The notes: generated by a model from the letters alone, not told the origin. DNA of 64,000 nucleotides from JAXDMK01 sp963765955 (GCA_963765955.1 CAVXYA010000010.1:248001-312000); one strand, 5' to 3'. Counted from the first letter of the stretch, positions 8,165 through 17,732 are shown. Translations and numbers: made by a program.

Positions 8165-9166
8165 TGTTGGCCAAGTCCGCCGTCCTCACCCAGCCGTCGC
8201 GGATCTTCCTGCCCATCTCGGTGGCCGGGCTGCTGCTGGCGGTCGTCTACGGGGCCTTCACCGGTGACTGGCTGGCCATCAGCCTCTACCTGCTGCTGGC
8301 CGGCGTGGCCGGCTTCGCGGGCGTCATCGTCGTCGGGTTCCGGGTCAACGACGCCCCCGAGTGGGTGGCGCCCGATGCCGACCCTCCTGCGATGCACGAG
8401 GTGCCCCGGGCCCCGCTGCCGGTGGGCGGCGCCTGGCCGGCCACCGCCGCCCTGGCCCTCACCCTGATCCTGCTCGGCTTCGTGGTCGGGCCCGGTGGTC
8501 GGCTACTTCGGCATCGGCGTGGGCCTGGCCACCGCCGCCGGGTGGCTGGCCCGGGTGTCGTCCGACACCACCGGCCGGGAGATCAACCTGCTGCCGGTGG
8601 GACTGCCCGTCCTCGGGCTGTTCTGCATCGGCGCCCTGATGTTCTTCATGTCCCGGATCCTGCTGGCCGTGCCCGAGCAGGCGTCCACCTTCATCGCCCT
8701 GATGGTTGCCCTCGGCATCCTCGGCCTGGCCACCCTGCTCGCCCTGCGCCCAACCATCTCCGGGCGCACCATGCTCACCGTGCTCACCGTGTCCAGCGTG
8801 CTCATGATCGGCGGCGGCCTGGTGGCGGCAGCCGCCGGCGAGCGCCACATCGAGCACCACGGGGGCGAGGCGGCCCACGGCGAGGCGGCGAAGCTCAAGG
8901 CCGACGACGTCGCCTTCGACGTGAAGGAGCTGGAGTTCGCGGCCGACACCGAAGCCGAGCTGGTCCTGCACAACGAGGACAACGGCATCCTGCACAACGT
9001 CTCGATCTACGCCGGCGCCGATGCCGCCGCCCCGGTGATCCTCAAGGGCGACTTCGTGGCCGGCCCGGGCGAGATCACCTACCACTTCAAGATGCCAGGC
9101 GCGGGCGAGTACTACTTCCAGTGCGACATCCACCCCAACATGAACGGCAAGGCCCACGTTGCCTAG
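8164..9166 (+). CDS. Four-helix membrane protein with C-terminal cupredoxin domain (apparent +1 frameshift)
   Basis: The first 110 residues (two to three helices) read in the frame of ATG 8164. After CCC 8491-8493 the conserved reading continues only if one base (G8494) is skipped, giving GFVVGP then VVGYFGIGVGLATAAGW. The C-terminal 90 residues are a type-1 copper cupredoxin: ILHNVSIY supplies one His, and QCDIHPNMNGKAH supplies Cys, His and Met. A membrane-tethered copper protein between two oxidase modules is a plausible electron donor or copper carrier. The last bases overlap the start of ctaC. The frameshift may be a sequence error. Confidence 0.7.
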
Positions 9167-10178
9167 GGCTCGCCAGTTGAAGCGGCGCTTCGGCACCTTC
9201 GCCGCCGCCGGTCTCCTTCTGGCCCTCGCCGGCTGCTCCGAGAACGCGCCCCAGGACACGATGGAGCCGGCGGGGCCTGTATCCCAGAAGATCCTCGACC
9301 TCAGCGAGCCGGTGTTCCTGGTGGCCGGGATCGTGTTCGTGCTGATCATGGGCCTGGTCACGGTGGCCGTCATCAAGTTCCGGGAGCGGCCCGACGACAC
9401 CGGGCCCGAGCCCGAGCAGATCCACGGCAACACCAAGCTGGAGGTGGGCTGGACCCTCATCCCGGCCCTGATCCTCTTCGCCATCGCCATCCCGACGATC
9501 GCCACCATCTTCGACCTGAGCCAGAAGGCCGAGAACGCCCTCAACGTCACCGTCGTCGGCCACCAGTTCTGGTGGGAGTACCGCTACGACGACCTGGGGA
9601 TCACCAGCGCCAACGAGCTCAACATCCCGGCCGGGGTGCCCGTCGAGCTCACCCTCGAGAGCATCGACGTGATCCACAGCTACTGGATCCCGCCCCTGGC
9701 CGGCAAGACCGACGTCATCCCCGGCCGCACCAACCACATGAGCTTCGAGGCCGACGAGCCGGGCACCTTCCTCGGTCAGTGCACCGAGTTCTGCGGCCTG
9801 TCGCACGCCAACATGCGGGCGGTGGCCATCGCCCACGACCCGGCCGACTTCGAGGCGTGGGTGGCCTCCCAGCGGGCCACGCCGGCCGCCGCCGCGGCCG
9901 AGAGCGAGGCGGGCGCCGGCCTCACGACCTTCAACGCCAAGGGCTGCGCCGGATGCCACACGGTGGCCGGCGTGTCCCAGGGCAAGGTCGGGCCCGACCT
10001 CACCCACCTGTACAGCCGCGACACCTTCGCCGGCAGCATGTTCGACCTCAGCGAGGACAACCTCCGCCGGTGGCTCGAGGACCCGCCCGGGGTCAAGCCC
10101 GGCTCGGTGATGCCCGACCTGGGCCTCACCGACGAGGAGATCACCCAGCTCATCGCCTATTTGGAGACGTTGCAGTGA
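9159..10178 (+). CDS. ctaC: Cytochrome c oxidase subunit II with fused cytochrome c domain (caa3 type)
   Basis: Takes electrons from cytochrome c and passes them through CuA to subunit I. It starts at TTG 9159 with a lipoprotein signal (LLALAGCSEN), followed by two membrane helices. The CuA domain carries VIHSYWIPPLAGKTD and the full ligand set GQCTEFCGLSHANM. A C-terminal class I cytochrome c domain has CAGCH and a downstream Met ligand in SVMPDLGL. This subunit II plus cytochrome c organisation defines caa3 oxidases. It lies in the operon just ahead of ctaD. Confidence 0.95.
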   Translation: MPRARQLKRRFGTFAAAGLLLALAGCSENAPQDTMEPAGPVSQKILDLSEPVFLVAGIVFVLIMGLVTVAVIKFRERPDDTGPEPEQIHGNTKLEVGWTLIPALILFAIAIPTIATIFDLSQKAENALNVTVVGHQFWWEYRYDDLGITSANELNIPAGVPVELTLESIDVIHSYWIPPLAGKTDVIPGRTNHMSFEADEPGTFLGQCTEFCGLSHANMRAVAIAHDPADFEAWVASQRATPAAAAAESEAGAGLTTFNAKGCAGCHTVAGVSQGKVGPDLTHLYSRDTFAGSMFDLSEDNLRRWLEDPPGVKPGSVMPDLGLTDEEITQLIAYLETLQ

Positions 10179-10227
10179 CCCACCACGCGCACTTCGTGAA
10201 CCGGCTCTTCGTAGTAGGGCGGGCCTG

Positions 10228-12384
10228 ATGGCCATCACCACCCAGCCGCCGCCGGCAGCGACCCCCGATGGCGGCCCCGCTGCTCCCCCGACGCCGACTC
10301 GGCTCATACGCCGGCCAGACGAGGACACCAAGGGCTTCTGGGGCTGGATCACCACCGTCGACCACAAGAAGATCGGCATCCTCTACACGGTCTCCGCCTG
10401 CATCTTCTTCCTCATCGGCGGCCTCGAGGCCCTCCTGCTACGCATCCAGCTGGGCTCGCCCGACAACACCTTCCTGAGCGCCGAGGCCTACAACCAGCTG
10501 TTCACCATGCACGGCACCACCATGGTGTTCCTGGTGATCATGCCCCTGTCGGCGGGACTGGCCAACTACCTGCTGCCGCTCATGATCGGCGCCCGCGACG
10601 TGGCTTTTCCCCGTCTCAACGCCTTCGGCTACTGGGTGTTCATCGTCGGCGGGCTGTTCATGTACTCCAGCTTCTTCCTGGGTGGCGCCCCCAACGGCGG
10701 CTGGTTCGGCTACGCCCCCCTCACCCGCAACATGCCCGGCCACAACATCGACTACTGGGTGTTCGGCCTCCAGATCCTGGGCATCGCGTCCCTCACCGGC
10801 GCCATCAACCTGATCGTCACCGTCATCAACATGCGGGCGCCCGGCATGAGCCTGATGCGGATGCCCATCTTCGTGTGGATGTCGTTGGTGGCTCAGTTCC
10901 TGCTGCTGTTCGCCATCCCGGTGATCACCGTGGCCCTGTTCCTGCTCAGCTTCGACCGCCTGTTCTCCACCAACTTCTTCAACGCCGACGCGGGGGCGGA
11001 CCCCCTGCTCTGGCAGCACCTCTTCTGGCTGTTCGGCCATCCGGAGGTCTACATCCTGATCCTCCCGGCAATGGGAGTGGTCTCGGAAATTTTGCCCGTG
11101 TTCTCCCGGAAACCCCTGTTCGGCTACCAGGTGATGGTGTTCTCCGGCATCGCCATCGGCTTCATGGGCTGGGGCGTGTGGGCCCACCACATGTTCGCCA
11201 CCGGGCTGGGGCCGGTGGCCCTCTCCGCCTTCAGCGCCTCCACCATGTTCATCGCCGTGCCAACCGGGGTGAAGATCTTCAACTGGATCAGCACTCTGTG
11301 GAAGGGCAAGATCCGGCTCACCACCCCGCTGCTGTTCGCCGTCGGGTTCGTGACCATGTTCACGATCGGCGGGCTGTCGGGCGTCACCCACGCCGTCGTG
11401 CCGTCCGACACCCAGCAGACCGACACGTACTACATCGTCGCCCACTTCCACTACGTGCTCTTCGGGGGCAGCATCTTCGGCCTGTTCGGCGGGCTCTACT
11501 ACTGGTACCCCCTGCTCACCGGCCGGATGCTGTCCGACCGCATCGGCAAGGTCCACTTCGCGCTGACCCTGATCGGGTTCAACGCCACCTTCGCCCCCTT
11601 CCACATCCTCGGCCTCCAGGGCATGCCCCGGCGCATCTACACCTACCCGTCGGGCCGGGGCTGGGACGTCTGGAACTTCGTGGCCACGCTGGGCTCGTAC
11701 TGCATCGCCCTGTCAGTGCTGGTCTTCCTCTACAACCTCTGGGTCAGCCGCAAGAGCGCGCCGGTGGGCCCCGACCCGTGGGACGCCCGCACGCTGGAGT
11801 GGACGATCCCCAACCCGCCCCCCGAGTACAACTTCAAGGAGATCCCCCTCGTCACCGCGCGCGACGACTTCTGGCACCGCAAGTACACCGAGGACGAGGA
11901 CGGTCGGGCGGTGCGGCGGGAGCGGGTCCTGCCGGCCAGCGGCAAGACGCCGCCCGAGCAGGAGGTGGGTCACGACGTGGTCGAGGACACCGCCGGTGAC
12001 ACGCCTGCTCCGTCCGGGGGCATCCCCGCCGACGACGTCCCCCCCGCTGACACCGCCGAGGGCACCGACCTGGTCGACCACGTCGACAGCGACGGCGACG
12101 GGGCCCACGAGGAGCACGAGGAACACGTCCACATCCACCTGCCCTCGCCGTCGTACTGGCCCGCCTTCTCCGCCGTCGGGCTGGCCATCATCTCCTACGG
12201 CATGATCTACAAGTTCTGGATCGTCGCCGTGCTGGGCGCCGTCTGGCTGCTGGCCGGCATCTACTCCTGGAGCCTGGAGCCGGCCACCGCCCCCGACGAG
12301 CCCGAGGAGCCCAACGGCAACGGCGCCACCCTCGCACCCGACGACGAGCCGTCGGCAGATCTGCAGCCGGTGGGCCAGGCATGA
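10228..12384 (+). CDS. ctaD: Cytochrome c oxidase subunit I, with C-terminal subunit IV-like extension
   Basis: Catalytic subunit of the caa3 oxidase. All metal ligands are present: His95 (TMHG) and His408 for the low-spin heme, His406 for heme a3, and His271 (GHPEVYIL), His320 and His321 for CuB. The K-channel Lys in PTGVKIFNW and the D-channel Asp in IGARDVAFPRLN are intact. At 718 aa it is about 150 residues longer than usual. The extra part is an acidic linker rich in Asp, Glu and His, then two hydrophobic helices (YWPAFSAVGLAIISYGMIY) and a short tail. ATGA overlap with ctaE. Confidence 0.95.
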   Translation: MAITTQPPPAATPDGGPAAPPTPTRLIRRPDEDTKGFWGWITTVDHKKIGILYTVSACIFFLIGGLEALLLRIQLGSPDNTFLSAEAYNQLFTMHGTTMVFLVIMPLSAGLANYLLPLMIGARDVAFPRLNAFGYWVFIVGGLFMYSSFFLGGAPNGGWFGYAPLTRNMPGHNIDYWVFGLQILGIASLTGAINLIVTVINMRAPGMSLMRMPIFVWMSLVAQFLLLFAIPVITVALFLLSFDRLFSTNFFNADAGADPLLWQHLFWLFGHPEVYILILPAMGVVSEILPVFSRKPLFGYQVMVFSGIAIGFMGWGVWAHHMFATGLGPVALSAFSASTMFIAVPTGVKIFNWISTLWKGKIRLTTPLLFAVGFVTMFTIGGLSGVTHAVVPSDTQQTDTYYIVAHFHYVLFGGSIFGLFGGLYYWYPLLTGRMLSDRIGKVHFALTLIGFNATFAPFHILGLQGMPRRIYTYPSGRGWDVWNFVATLGSYCIALSVLVFLYNLWVSRKSAPVGPDPWDARTLEWTIPNPPPEYNFKEIPLVTARDDFWHRKYTEDEDGRAVRRERVLPASGKTPPEQEVGHDVVEDTAGDTPAPSGGIPADDVPPADTAEGTDLVDHVDSDGDGAHEEHEEHVHIHLPSPSYWPAFSAVGLAIISYGMIYKFWIVAVLGAVWLLAGIYSWSLEPATAPDEPEEPNGNGATLAPDDEPSADLQPVGQA

Positions 12385-13010
12385 CCGTCACCGAGCACGC
12401 GTCGTCGACCGAGGGCACCCACCACGAGGTCGAGCCCGACCATCCCCCCACCTCCACCGGGCTCAGCCACGAGAAGGTGGCCATGTGGGCCTTCCTGGGC
12501 TCGGAGTGCCTGCTCTTCGGCGGGCTCATCTCCACCTACATGCTCTACAAGGGCCAGAGCGAGCCGGGCACGATCGCTCCAGCCGACATCTTCGACATCC
12601 CCTACACGTCGGTCAGCTCGTTCGTCCTGCTCATGAGCAGCCTCACCATGGTGCTCGCCCTCTCCTCCATCCAGCGGGGCGACCACCGGCGCACGCGGGT
12701 GTGGCTGCTCACCACCGCCCTGCTGGGCGGCAGCTTCGTGGCCGGGCAGTGCTACGAGTTCACCGTCTTCGTGCGGGAGGGGCTCAACCTCCGCACCAAC
12801 CTGTTCGGCAGCAGCTTCTACATCATGACCGGCTTCCACGGCGTCCACGTCACCGTCGGCGTGCTGATGCTCCTGTCCCTCTTCAGCCTTTCGACCAAGG
12901 GACGGCTACCGTCGGCCAAGGCCGAGGTGGTCGAGCTCGTCGGCCTCTACTGGCACTTCGTCGACATCGTCTGGATCGTGATCTTCACCCTGGTGTACCT
13001 GATCCCGTGA
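12381..13010 (+). CDS. ctaE: Cytochrome c oxidase subunit III
   Basis: Canonical five-helix subunit III (209 aa) of the caa3 oxidase. KVAMWAFLGSECLLFGGLIS, SFVLLMSSLTMVLAL, SFYIMTGFHGVHVTVGVLML and LYWHFVDIVWIVIFTLVYLI cover the family landmarks, including FHGxH and the terminal WHFVDxVW. The start overlaps the stop of ctaD (ATGA), so translation is coupled. It is followed after about 70 bp of short GAGCGAGCC-type direct repeats by ctaF. Confidence 0.95.
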   Translation: MTVTEHASSTEGTHHEVEPDHPPTSTGLSHEKVAMWAFLGSECLLFGGLISTYMLYKGQSEPGTIAPADIFDIPYTSVSSFVLLMSSLTMVLALSSIQRGDHRRTRVWLLTTALLGGSFVAGQCYEFTVFVREGLNLRTNLFGSSFYIMTGFHGVHVTVGVLMLLSLFSLSTKGRLPSAKAEVVELVGLYWHFVDIVWIVIFTLVYLIP

Positions 13011-13083
13011 GCGAGCCGAAGGCGAGCGAGCCAATGAACAGAGCGCCCCGGGCAGCGGGGCGACCGCCGAAGGCGGTGGCCCG

Positions 13084-13452
13084 ATGAGCACCGACAGCGC
13101 CCTGGAAGACCCGGCCGGCGGGCCGGTCGTCGACACCCCGCCCGAGCACGGCGGCACCGAGCACGGCTCGAAGCACGAGCACCCGAGCGACCTCCAGTAC
13201 GTCTACGTGGCCTTGTTCCTGGCCGCCGTCACCGCGGCCGAGGTGGCCGTCTACTACGTGCCCGCCCTCGAAGGGCTGCTGGTGCCCATCCTGGTGGTGA
13301 TGGCGCTGGTGAAGTTCAGCGTCGTCGTGCTGTGGTTCATGCACCTGCGCTTCGACAGCCGCCTGTTCCGGCGACTGTTCGTGTCCGGGTTCGTGCTGGC
13401 CGCGTTCTGCTACCTCATCGTGCTGTCGACGTTCCACGTGTGGACCCGCTAA
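13084..13452 (+). CDS. ctaF: Cytochrome c oxidase subunit IV (caa3 small subunit)
   Basis: A three-helix small subunit (122 aa) of prokaryotic oxidases. A His/Glu-rich N-terminus is followed by YVYVALFLAAVTAAEVAVYY, then ALVKFSVVVLWFMHLRFDSR, typical of the prokaryotic subunit IV family, and a last helix. The final 13 bases overlap the start of the following ctaG. Confidence 0.85.
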   Translation: MSTDSALEDPAGGPVVDTPPEHGGTEHGSKHEHPSDLQYVYVALFLAAVTAAEVAVYYVPALEGLLVPILVVMALVKFSVVVLWFMHLRFDSRLFRRLFVSGFVLAAFCYLIVLSTFHVWTR

Positions 13453-14360
13453 CCGCGTCCGCAGTCCCCTTTCCCGGCTGGCACGCCCACCTCGACACCT
13501 GGGCCCTCTTCTCGCTGATCATCGTCGGCTACGTGGTCGCCCTGCGCCGGGAGCGGGCCCGCCGGGGCGCTGCCAATGGTTCGGCGGGGGAGCCCGTCGC
13601 CACCCGGGGCCAGCTGTGGGCGTTCGGGCTGGGCATGGGGATCATGTGGCTGGCGTCCGACTGGCCGGTGCACGACCTGGCCGAGGGCTACCTCTACAGC
13701 GTCCACATGGCCCAGCACATGACGCTGACCCTGATCGTGGCCCCCCTGCTCCTGCTGGGCTGCCCGGCGTGGCTGGCCCGGCGCCTGCTCAGCCCGCCCG
13801 GGCTGCTCAAGGTCGTCCGCTCGTTCGCCCGCCCCGTGCCCGCCCTCTTCCAGGCCAACCTCGTCCTGGTGCTGAGCCACTGGCCGGCGGTGGTCGAGGC
13901 CACGCTCATCCACCACTACCTGCACTTCGTGGCCCACACCGTGCTGATGGTGTCGGGCATCCTCATGTGGCTGCCGGTGGTGAGCCCGCTGCGGGAGATC
14001 CCCCGGCTGCGGCCGCCGTTGCAGATGCTCTACCTGTTCCTCCAGACGGTGGTGCCCACCGTCCCCGCCTCGTTCCTCACCTTCGGCAAGAAGCCGCTGT
14101 ACCCGATCTACGAGACGTTCCCCCGCCTCTGGGGCATCGGGGCCCTCAACGACCAGCTCTTCGCCGGCCTGATCATGAAGGTGGGCGGCGGCTTCTACCT
14201 CTGGATCGTGATCGCGGTCATCTTCTTCCGCTGGTACTCCAAGGAGGAGTCGAGCCAGCAGGAATACGGCGACGTGCTGCTCTGGGACGACGTCGAGCGG
14301 GAGCTGGCCCGCCTCGGGCCGGGGCCATCGGACCCGCCCCCGGCCCCGCCCCCGAAATGA
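13440..14360 (+). CDS. ctaG: CtaG-type (caa3) cytochrome oxidase assembly protein, copy 2
   Basis: Multi-pass membrane assembly factor (306 aa) at the 3' end of the canonical oxidase operon. SVHMAQHMTLTLIVAPLLLL and LIHHYLHFVAHTVLMVSGIL are the family's His-containing helices. GTG 13440 is chosen because it lies at the family N-terminus and overlaps the end of ctaF; the open frame upstream is only antiphase ctaF. Its stop codon sits inside the Zur-like palindrome at 14355, so the operon ends where zinc-controlled znuA begins. Confidence 0.88.
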   Translation: MDPLTASAVPFPGWHAHLDTWALFSLIIVGYVVALRRERARRGAANGSAGEPVATRGQLWAFGLGMGIMWLASDWPVHDLAEGYLYSVHMAQHMTLTLIVAPLLLLGCPAWLARRLLSPPGLLKVVRSFARPVPALFQANLVLVLSHWPAVVEATLIHHYLHFVAHTVLMVSGILMWLPVVSPLREIPRLRPPLQMLYLFLQTVVPTVPASFLTFGKKPLYPIYETFPRLWGIGALNDQLFAGLIMKVGGGFYLWIVIAVIFFRWYSKEESSQQEYGDVLLWDDVERELARLGPGPSDPPPAPPPK

Positions 14361-14375
14361 GAACCATTCTCATTT
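14355..14375. promoter_or_regulatory. Zur-like operator upstream of znuA
   Basis: A perfect 9-3-9 palindrome, AAATGAGAA-CCA-TTCTCATTT, 18 bp before the start of the zinc-binding protein gene. It resembles known Fur/Zur-family operators. A related 19-bp site (13 of 19 identical) precedes znuC at 20441. Repression by a zinc-loaded Zur protein is inferred; no zur gene is in the window. Confidence 0.75.
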
Positions 14376-14393
14376 CCTGCTAGGTTCGGCGGC

Positions 14394-15269
14394 GTGCGAC
14401 GACGCCCCCCCGGCTCCGTTCGGCTGGCTCTGGCCGGCATCGTCCTGGGCGCCCTGCTCCCCGCCTGCGGGAGCGGCGGGGGACCCGACGACGGACGGCT
14501 CTCGGTCGTGGCCAGCTTCTACCCGCTGGTCGATGCAGCTCGGGGCGTGGGCGGCGAGCGGGTCGAGGTCGCCAACCTCACGCCGGCCGGCGTCGAGCCC
14601 CATGACATCGAGCTCAACCCCCGCCAGCTCGACCGGGTGGAGGACGCCGACCTGGTCCTGTTCCTGGGGGGCGGGTTCCAGCCGGCGGTGGAGGACGCCG
14701 TCCGGCGGGCGAGCAAGTCGGTCGACCTCGGGGCCGAGCTGTCCGGGGCCGTTCCCGGCGACCCTCACGTTTGGCTCGACCCGCAGCTGTTCAGCCAGGT
14801 CGTCGACAGGGTCGCGACCGCCCTGGTCGAGGTCGACCCCGCGGGCACCGACGCCTACCAGGAGGGCGCGGCCGACTACCGCCGCCGGCTGGCCGAGCTC
14901 GACGCCGAGTTCGGGGCTGGCCTGGAGGACTGCGAGCGGCGGACGATCGTCACCACCCACGACGCCTTCGGCTACCTCGCCGGCCGCTACCGCCTCGAGC
15001 ACCTGGCCATCTCCGGCCTCTCCCCCGACGCCGAGCCCGACCCCCGGCGACTGGCCGAGCTGGCCGACACCGTGCGCACCCGTGGGGTGACCACCGTCTT
15101 CACCGAGACGCTGGTGTCGTCCCGGGTGGCCGAGACCCTGGCTCGGGAGGCGGGGGTGAAGACCGCCGCCCTCGACACCGTCGAGGGCGTCGACGACGAG
15201 GGGGACGACTACTTCTCCCTCATGCGGGCCAACCTGGCCACCCTGCGGACCGCCCTCGGCTGCCGCTGA
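14394..15269 (+). CDS. znuA: Zinc ABC transporter substrate-binding lipoprotein
   Basis: Cluster A-I (ZnuA/TroA-like) metal-binding protein anchored by a lipobox (LLPACGS). Expected metal ligands are visible: His in EPHDIELN, His in DPHVWLD and His in TTHDAFGYLAG, with an acidic ligand region DTVEG near the C-terminus. The His-rich loop of many ZnuA proteins is missing, so manganese is not excluded; the Zur-like palindrome upstream favours zinc. The ATPase and permease are encoded separately at 20482-22057. Confidence 0.85.
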   Translation: MRRRPPGSVRLALAGIVLGALLPACGSGGGPDDGRLSVVASFYPLVDAARGVGGERVEVANLTPAGVEPHDIELNPRQLDRVEDADLVLFLGGGFQPAVEDAVRRASKSVDLGAELSGAVPGDPHVWLDPQLFSQVVDRVATALVEVDPAGTDAYQEGAADYRRRLAELDAEFGAGLEDCERRTIVTTHDAFGYLAGRYRLEHLAISGLSPDAEPDPRRLAELADTVRTRGVTTVFTETLVSSRVAETLAREAGVKTAALDTVEGVDDEGDDYFSLMRANLATLRTALGCR

Positions 15270-15275
15270 GAGCGT

Positions 15276-15836
15276 TCAGGACTCGAAGATGTCGCCCACG
15301 TCGAGGCTGAACCCCTCGAGCTGGGGCGAGATGAGGCACTCGCCGGCTTCGAGCTCCATCGCGACGTCGAACGACGACGAGCTCGGCGAGGAGCGGCGGT
15401 AGACCAGCACGCTGCGGGCCGAGCCGTCGACCAGCCACAGCTCGGCCACGCCCGCCTCCTCGTAGCGGAACCGCTTCACCCCCACGTCGTAGCGCCAGGT
15501 GGAGGGAGAGCGCACCTCCACCACCAGGTCGGGGACGCCCTCCAGGGCGAGTTGGCCGGGAGCGGGCCGGTGCTCCTCGCTCACCCACCACACGTCGGGC
15601 CCGTAGACGTTGCGCTCGGTGACCCGCACGTCGACCGACAGGCAGACCACGCCCCGCCCGGGCTGGAGCGTCGGCCCACGCCAGGAGGCGAAGTGGAGCC
15701 TCCCGAGGGCCAGTTGGTGGGGCAATCCCGGCTGGTTCACGACGACCTCGCCCTCGATGAGCTGGGTACCTCGAGGCCAGTCGTCGCGGGCCAGGAACTC
15801 CTCCGCCGTCATCCCCGTGCCCGTCGCCAGCGACAT
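15276..15836 (-). CDS. Uma2-family (DUF820) putative PD-(D/E)XK nuclease
   Basis: A 186-residue protein with the Uma2 pattern: FLARDDWPRGTQLIEGEVVV at the N-terminus, then YGPDVWWV, and PDLVVEVRSPSTWRYDVGVK carrying the catalytic Asp and Glu-Val-x-Ser. These are restriction-enzyme-like folds, common in actinobacteria and cyanobacteria; their substrates are unknown. ATG 15836 is preferred over an in-frame upstream start at 15911, whose extension is low-complexity. It is convergent with znuA and divergent from the M50 gene. Confidence 0.7.
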   Translation of the reverse strand: MSLATGTGMTAEEFLARDDWPRGTQLIEGEVVVNQPGLPHQLALGRLHFASWRGPTLQPGRGVVCLSVDVRVTERNVYGPDVWWVSEEHRPAPGQLALEGVPDLVVEVRSPSTWRYDVGVKRFRYEEAGVAELWLVDGSARSVLVYRRSSPSSSSFDVAMELEAGECLISPQLEGFSLDVGDIFES

Positions 15837-15924
15837 GGCCACCAGGCTACCGACTGCTTGCGACACCGGCGCCGCTCCTGCCACCCGGCCCGCCGCACCG
15901 GTCTGGGTCACTTAGCCTGCGGGT

Positions 15925-17259
15925 GTGCTCCGGTTCCGTGTCATCGGCTTCCCGGTGCGGGTCGAGCCCCTGTTCTTCGTGATCATGGGCCTGTTCGGCT
16001 TCGCCGGCGGCCGGGAGGGCCTCTACGTCGTCGAGTGGATCCTCGTCGCCGGTGCCGGCATCCTCGTCCACGAGCTGGGCCACGCGGTCGCCTTCCGCCG
16101 CTACGGTTCGCCGGCCGAGATCGTCCTCCATGGCTTCGGGGGGTTCACCACCGGGGTCGCCCAGCCCCCCCGCCGGTCGATCGTGGTCAGCCTGGCCGGG
16201 CCGTTCGCCGGGTTCGCCGCCGGCGCCCTCGCCTTCTGGCTCTACCGGACGCTCGGAACCGATTCCGACGTGGTCCGCATCGCGCTGTCCGACGTGATCT
16301 TCGTCACCGTGGCGTGGGGCGTGTTCAACCTCCTGCCGATCCTGCCCCTCGACGGCGGGGCGGTCGTGGCCTCGGCCCTGGAGCAGGCCACCGGCGGCGG
16401 CGGCCAGCGGGCGGCCCGAGTTATCTCGCTGGTGGCGGCGGCGGGGCTGGCCGTGCTCGGCATCCTGCTGGCGCAGCCGTACATGGCGATGATCGCCGCC
16501 TTCTTCGGCTTCCAGAACTGGCAGGCCCTGGCCGGCGCCCGGGACGAGCCCGACCTGCAACGGCTGCACCGGGGACGGGCGGCCCTGCTCGAGGGCGACG
16601 CCGGTGTGGCGGCCGCAGTCGCCGAGGAGGTGACGGCCGGCCGCACGTCGGCCCGGGTCCAGACGGCCGGGCTGGAGCTGTTGGCCTGGGCCCGCCTGGC
16701 CGACCGCCGCCCGGCCGAGGCCGAGGCGGCCCTGCATCGCCTGGGCGGCGGGGTCACCGCCAGCCAGCTGGTGCGCACCATGGTCGAGCTGGCGTCGGGC
16801 CGGCCGGCCCCGGGGCTGGCGCCCGCCTTCGGGACGTGCCAGGACGCGGTAGCGGCGGTGGTGGCGTCGGCCCTGGTGGTCGAGGCCGACCGTCTCGACG
16901 AACTGCTCGAGGGGATCGCGGGCCTGCCCGACGCCCAGGCCACCACCGCCCTGCGAGCCCTCCAGCTCGGGCTCCACCAGTCGGGCCTGTTCCGGGAGGC
17001 GGCCCGGGTGGGCGAGGTGTTCTTCGGTCGGGACCCGGAGGGGGTCGTGGCCTACAACGTGGCCTGCAGCTGGGCCTGCGCGGGCGACCCCCACGAGGCC
17101 CTGTCCTGGCTCAGCCGGGCCGTCGACCGGGGCTGGCGGGACACCGCCGTCCTCGACGCCGACCCAAACTTCGACCTCATCCGGGCGACCGACGGCTTCC
17201 AGGCGGTGCGGGCGTGGATCCAGTCGGCACCCACCGAGACGGGACCAGCGGAGACGTAA
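15925..17259 (+). CDS. M50 (site-2) family membrane metalloprotease with C-terminal helical repeats
   Basis: A zinc intramembrane protease of the SpoIVFB-like type. Helix motif HELGH begins at His49. The second metal site is NLLPILPLDGGAV. SLAGPFAGFAAG lies between them, as in the family. Residues after about 200 form Ala/Leu-rich TPR-like helices (LAWARLADRRPAEAEAALHR; VAYNVACSWACAGDPHEALS). The repeats suggest a protein-protein role for substrate or partner choice. It is followed after nine bases by a small gene and might form an operon with it. Its substrate is unknown. Confidence 0.85.
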   Translation: MLRFRVIGFPVRVEPLFFVIMGLFGFAGGREGLYVVEWILVAGAGILVHELGHAVAFRRYGSPAEIVLHGFGGFTTGVAQPPRRSIVVSLAGPFAGFAAGALAFWLYRTLGTDSDVVRIALSDVIFVTVAWGVFNLLPILPLDGGAVVASALEQATGGGGQRAARVISLVAAAGLAVLGILLAQPYMAMIAAFFGFQNWQALAGARDEPDLQRLHRGRAALLEGDAGVAAAVAEEVTAGRTSARVQTAGLELLAWARLADRRPAEAEAALHRLGGGVTASQLVRTMVELASGRPAPGLAPAFGTCQDAVAAVVASALVVEADRLDELLEGIAGLPDAQATTALRALQLGLHQSGLFREAARVGEVFFGRDPEGVVAYNVACSWACAGDPHEALSWLSRAVDRGWRDTAVLDADPNFDLIRATDGFQAVRAWIQSAPTETGPAET

Positions 17260-17268
17260 CCTCCGGGC

Positions 17269-17712
17269 ATGACGACAGAGGGCCCATCGGACGTGACGAC
17301 AGAGGAGCCGCCGCCGGTTTACGGGGTCGTGGAGCTGGCCGCCCGCATCGACAAGACGCCGCCCGAGGTCGAGGCGTGGCTGGAGGAGGGCAAGCTGCCT
17401 CCGGCGACAGTGCTCACCATCGGTCCGGTGTGGACGGGCGAGGTGATCGAGGCGTGGATCCTCGACGAGGTCGACTCCGCGGCCAAGGCCCGGCGCATGG
17501 AGGAGGAGGCGGTGCGCCAGGCCCAGCAGGCCAAGCTGAAGCCGCGGGCGTGGCAGCTGGCGGGCGGGGTCGCCAACGCCTTCGCCCGGGGACTGTCGGA
17601 GGCGGACTGGCTGGCCGAGGGCGAGCACCCGGCGGCCAAGCGCATCGCCGCCGGCCAGGACGCCGACGTTGTCGAGGCAGTCAAGGGCGCCAACCTCTGG
17701 CCCTGGCCCTAG
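17269..17712 (+). CDS. Small protein with possible MerR/excisionase-like HTH, unknown function
   Basis: A 147-aa cytoplasmic protein. The segment YGVVELAARIDKTPPEVEAW followed by LEEGKLPPAT resembles the winged-helix start of MerR or excisionase-type DNA-binding domains. A charged helix (AKARRMEEEAVRQAQQAKLK) follows. The C-terminus ends in WPWP. It sits directly after the M50 protease. DNA binding is a weak inference from one motif. Confidence 0.55.
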   Translation: MTTEGPSDVTTEEPPPVYGVVELAARIDKTPPEVEAWLEEGKLPPATVLTIGPVWTGEVIEAWILDEVDSAAKARRMEEEAVRQAQQAKLKPRAWQLAGGVANAFARGLSEADWLAEGEHPAAKRIAAGQDADVVEAVKGANLWPWP

Positions 17713-17732
17713 CAGCCGGAGCCGGCGGGCCG

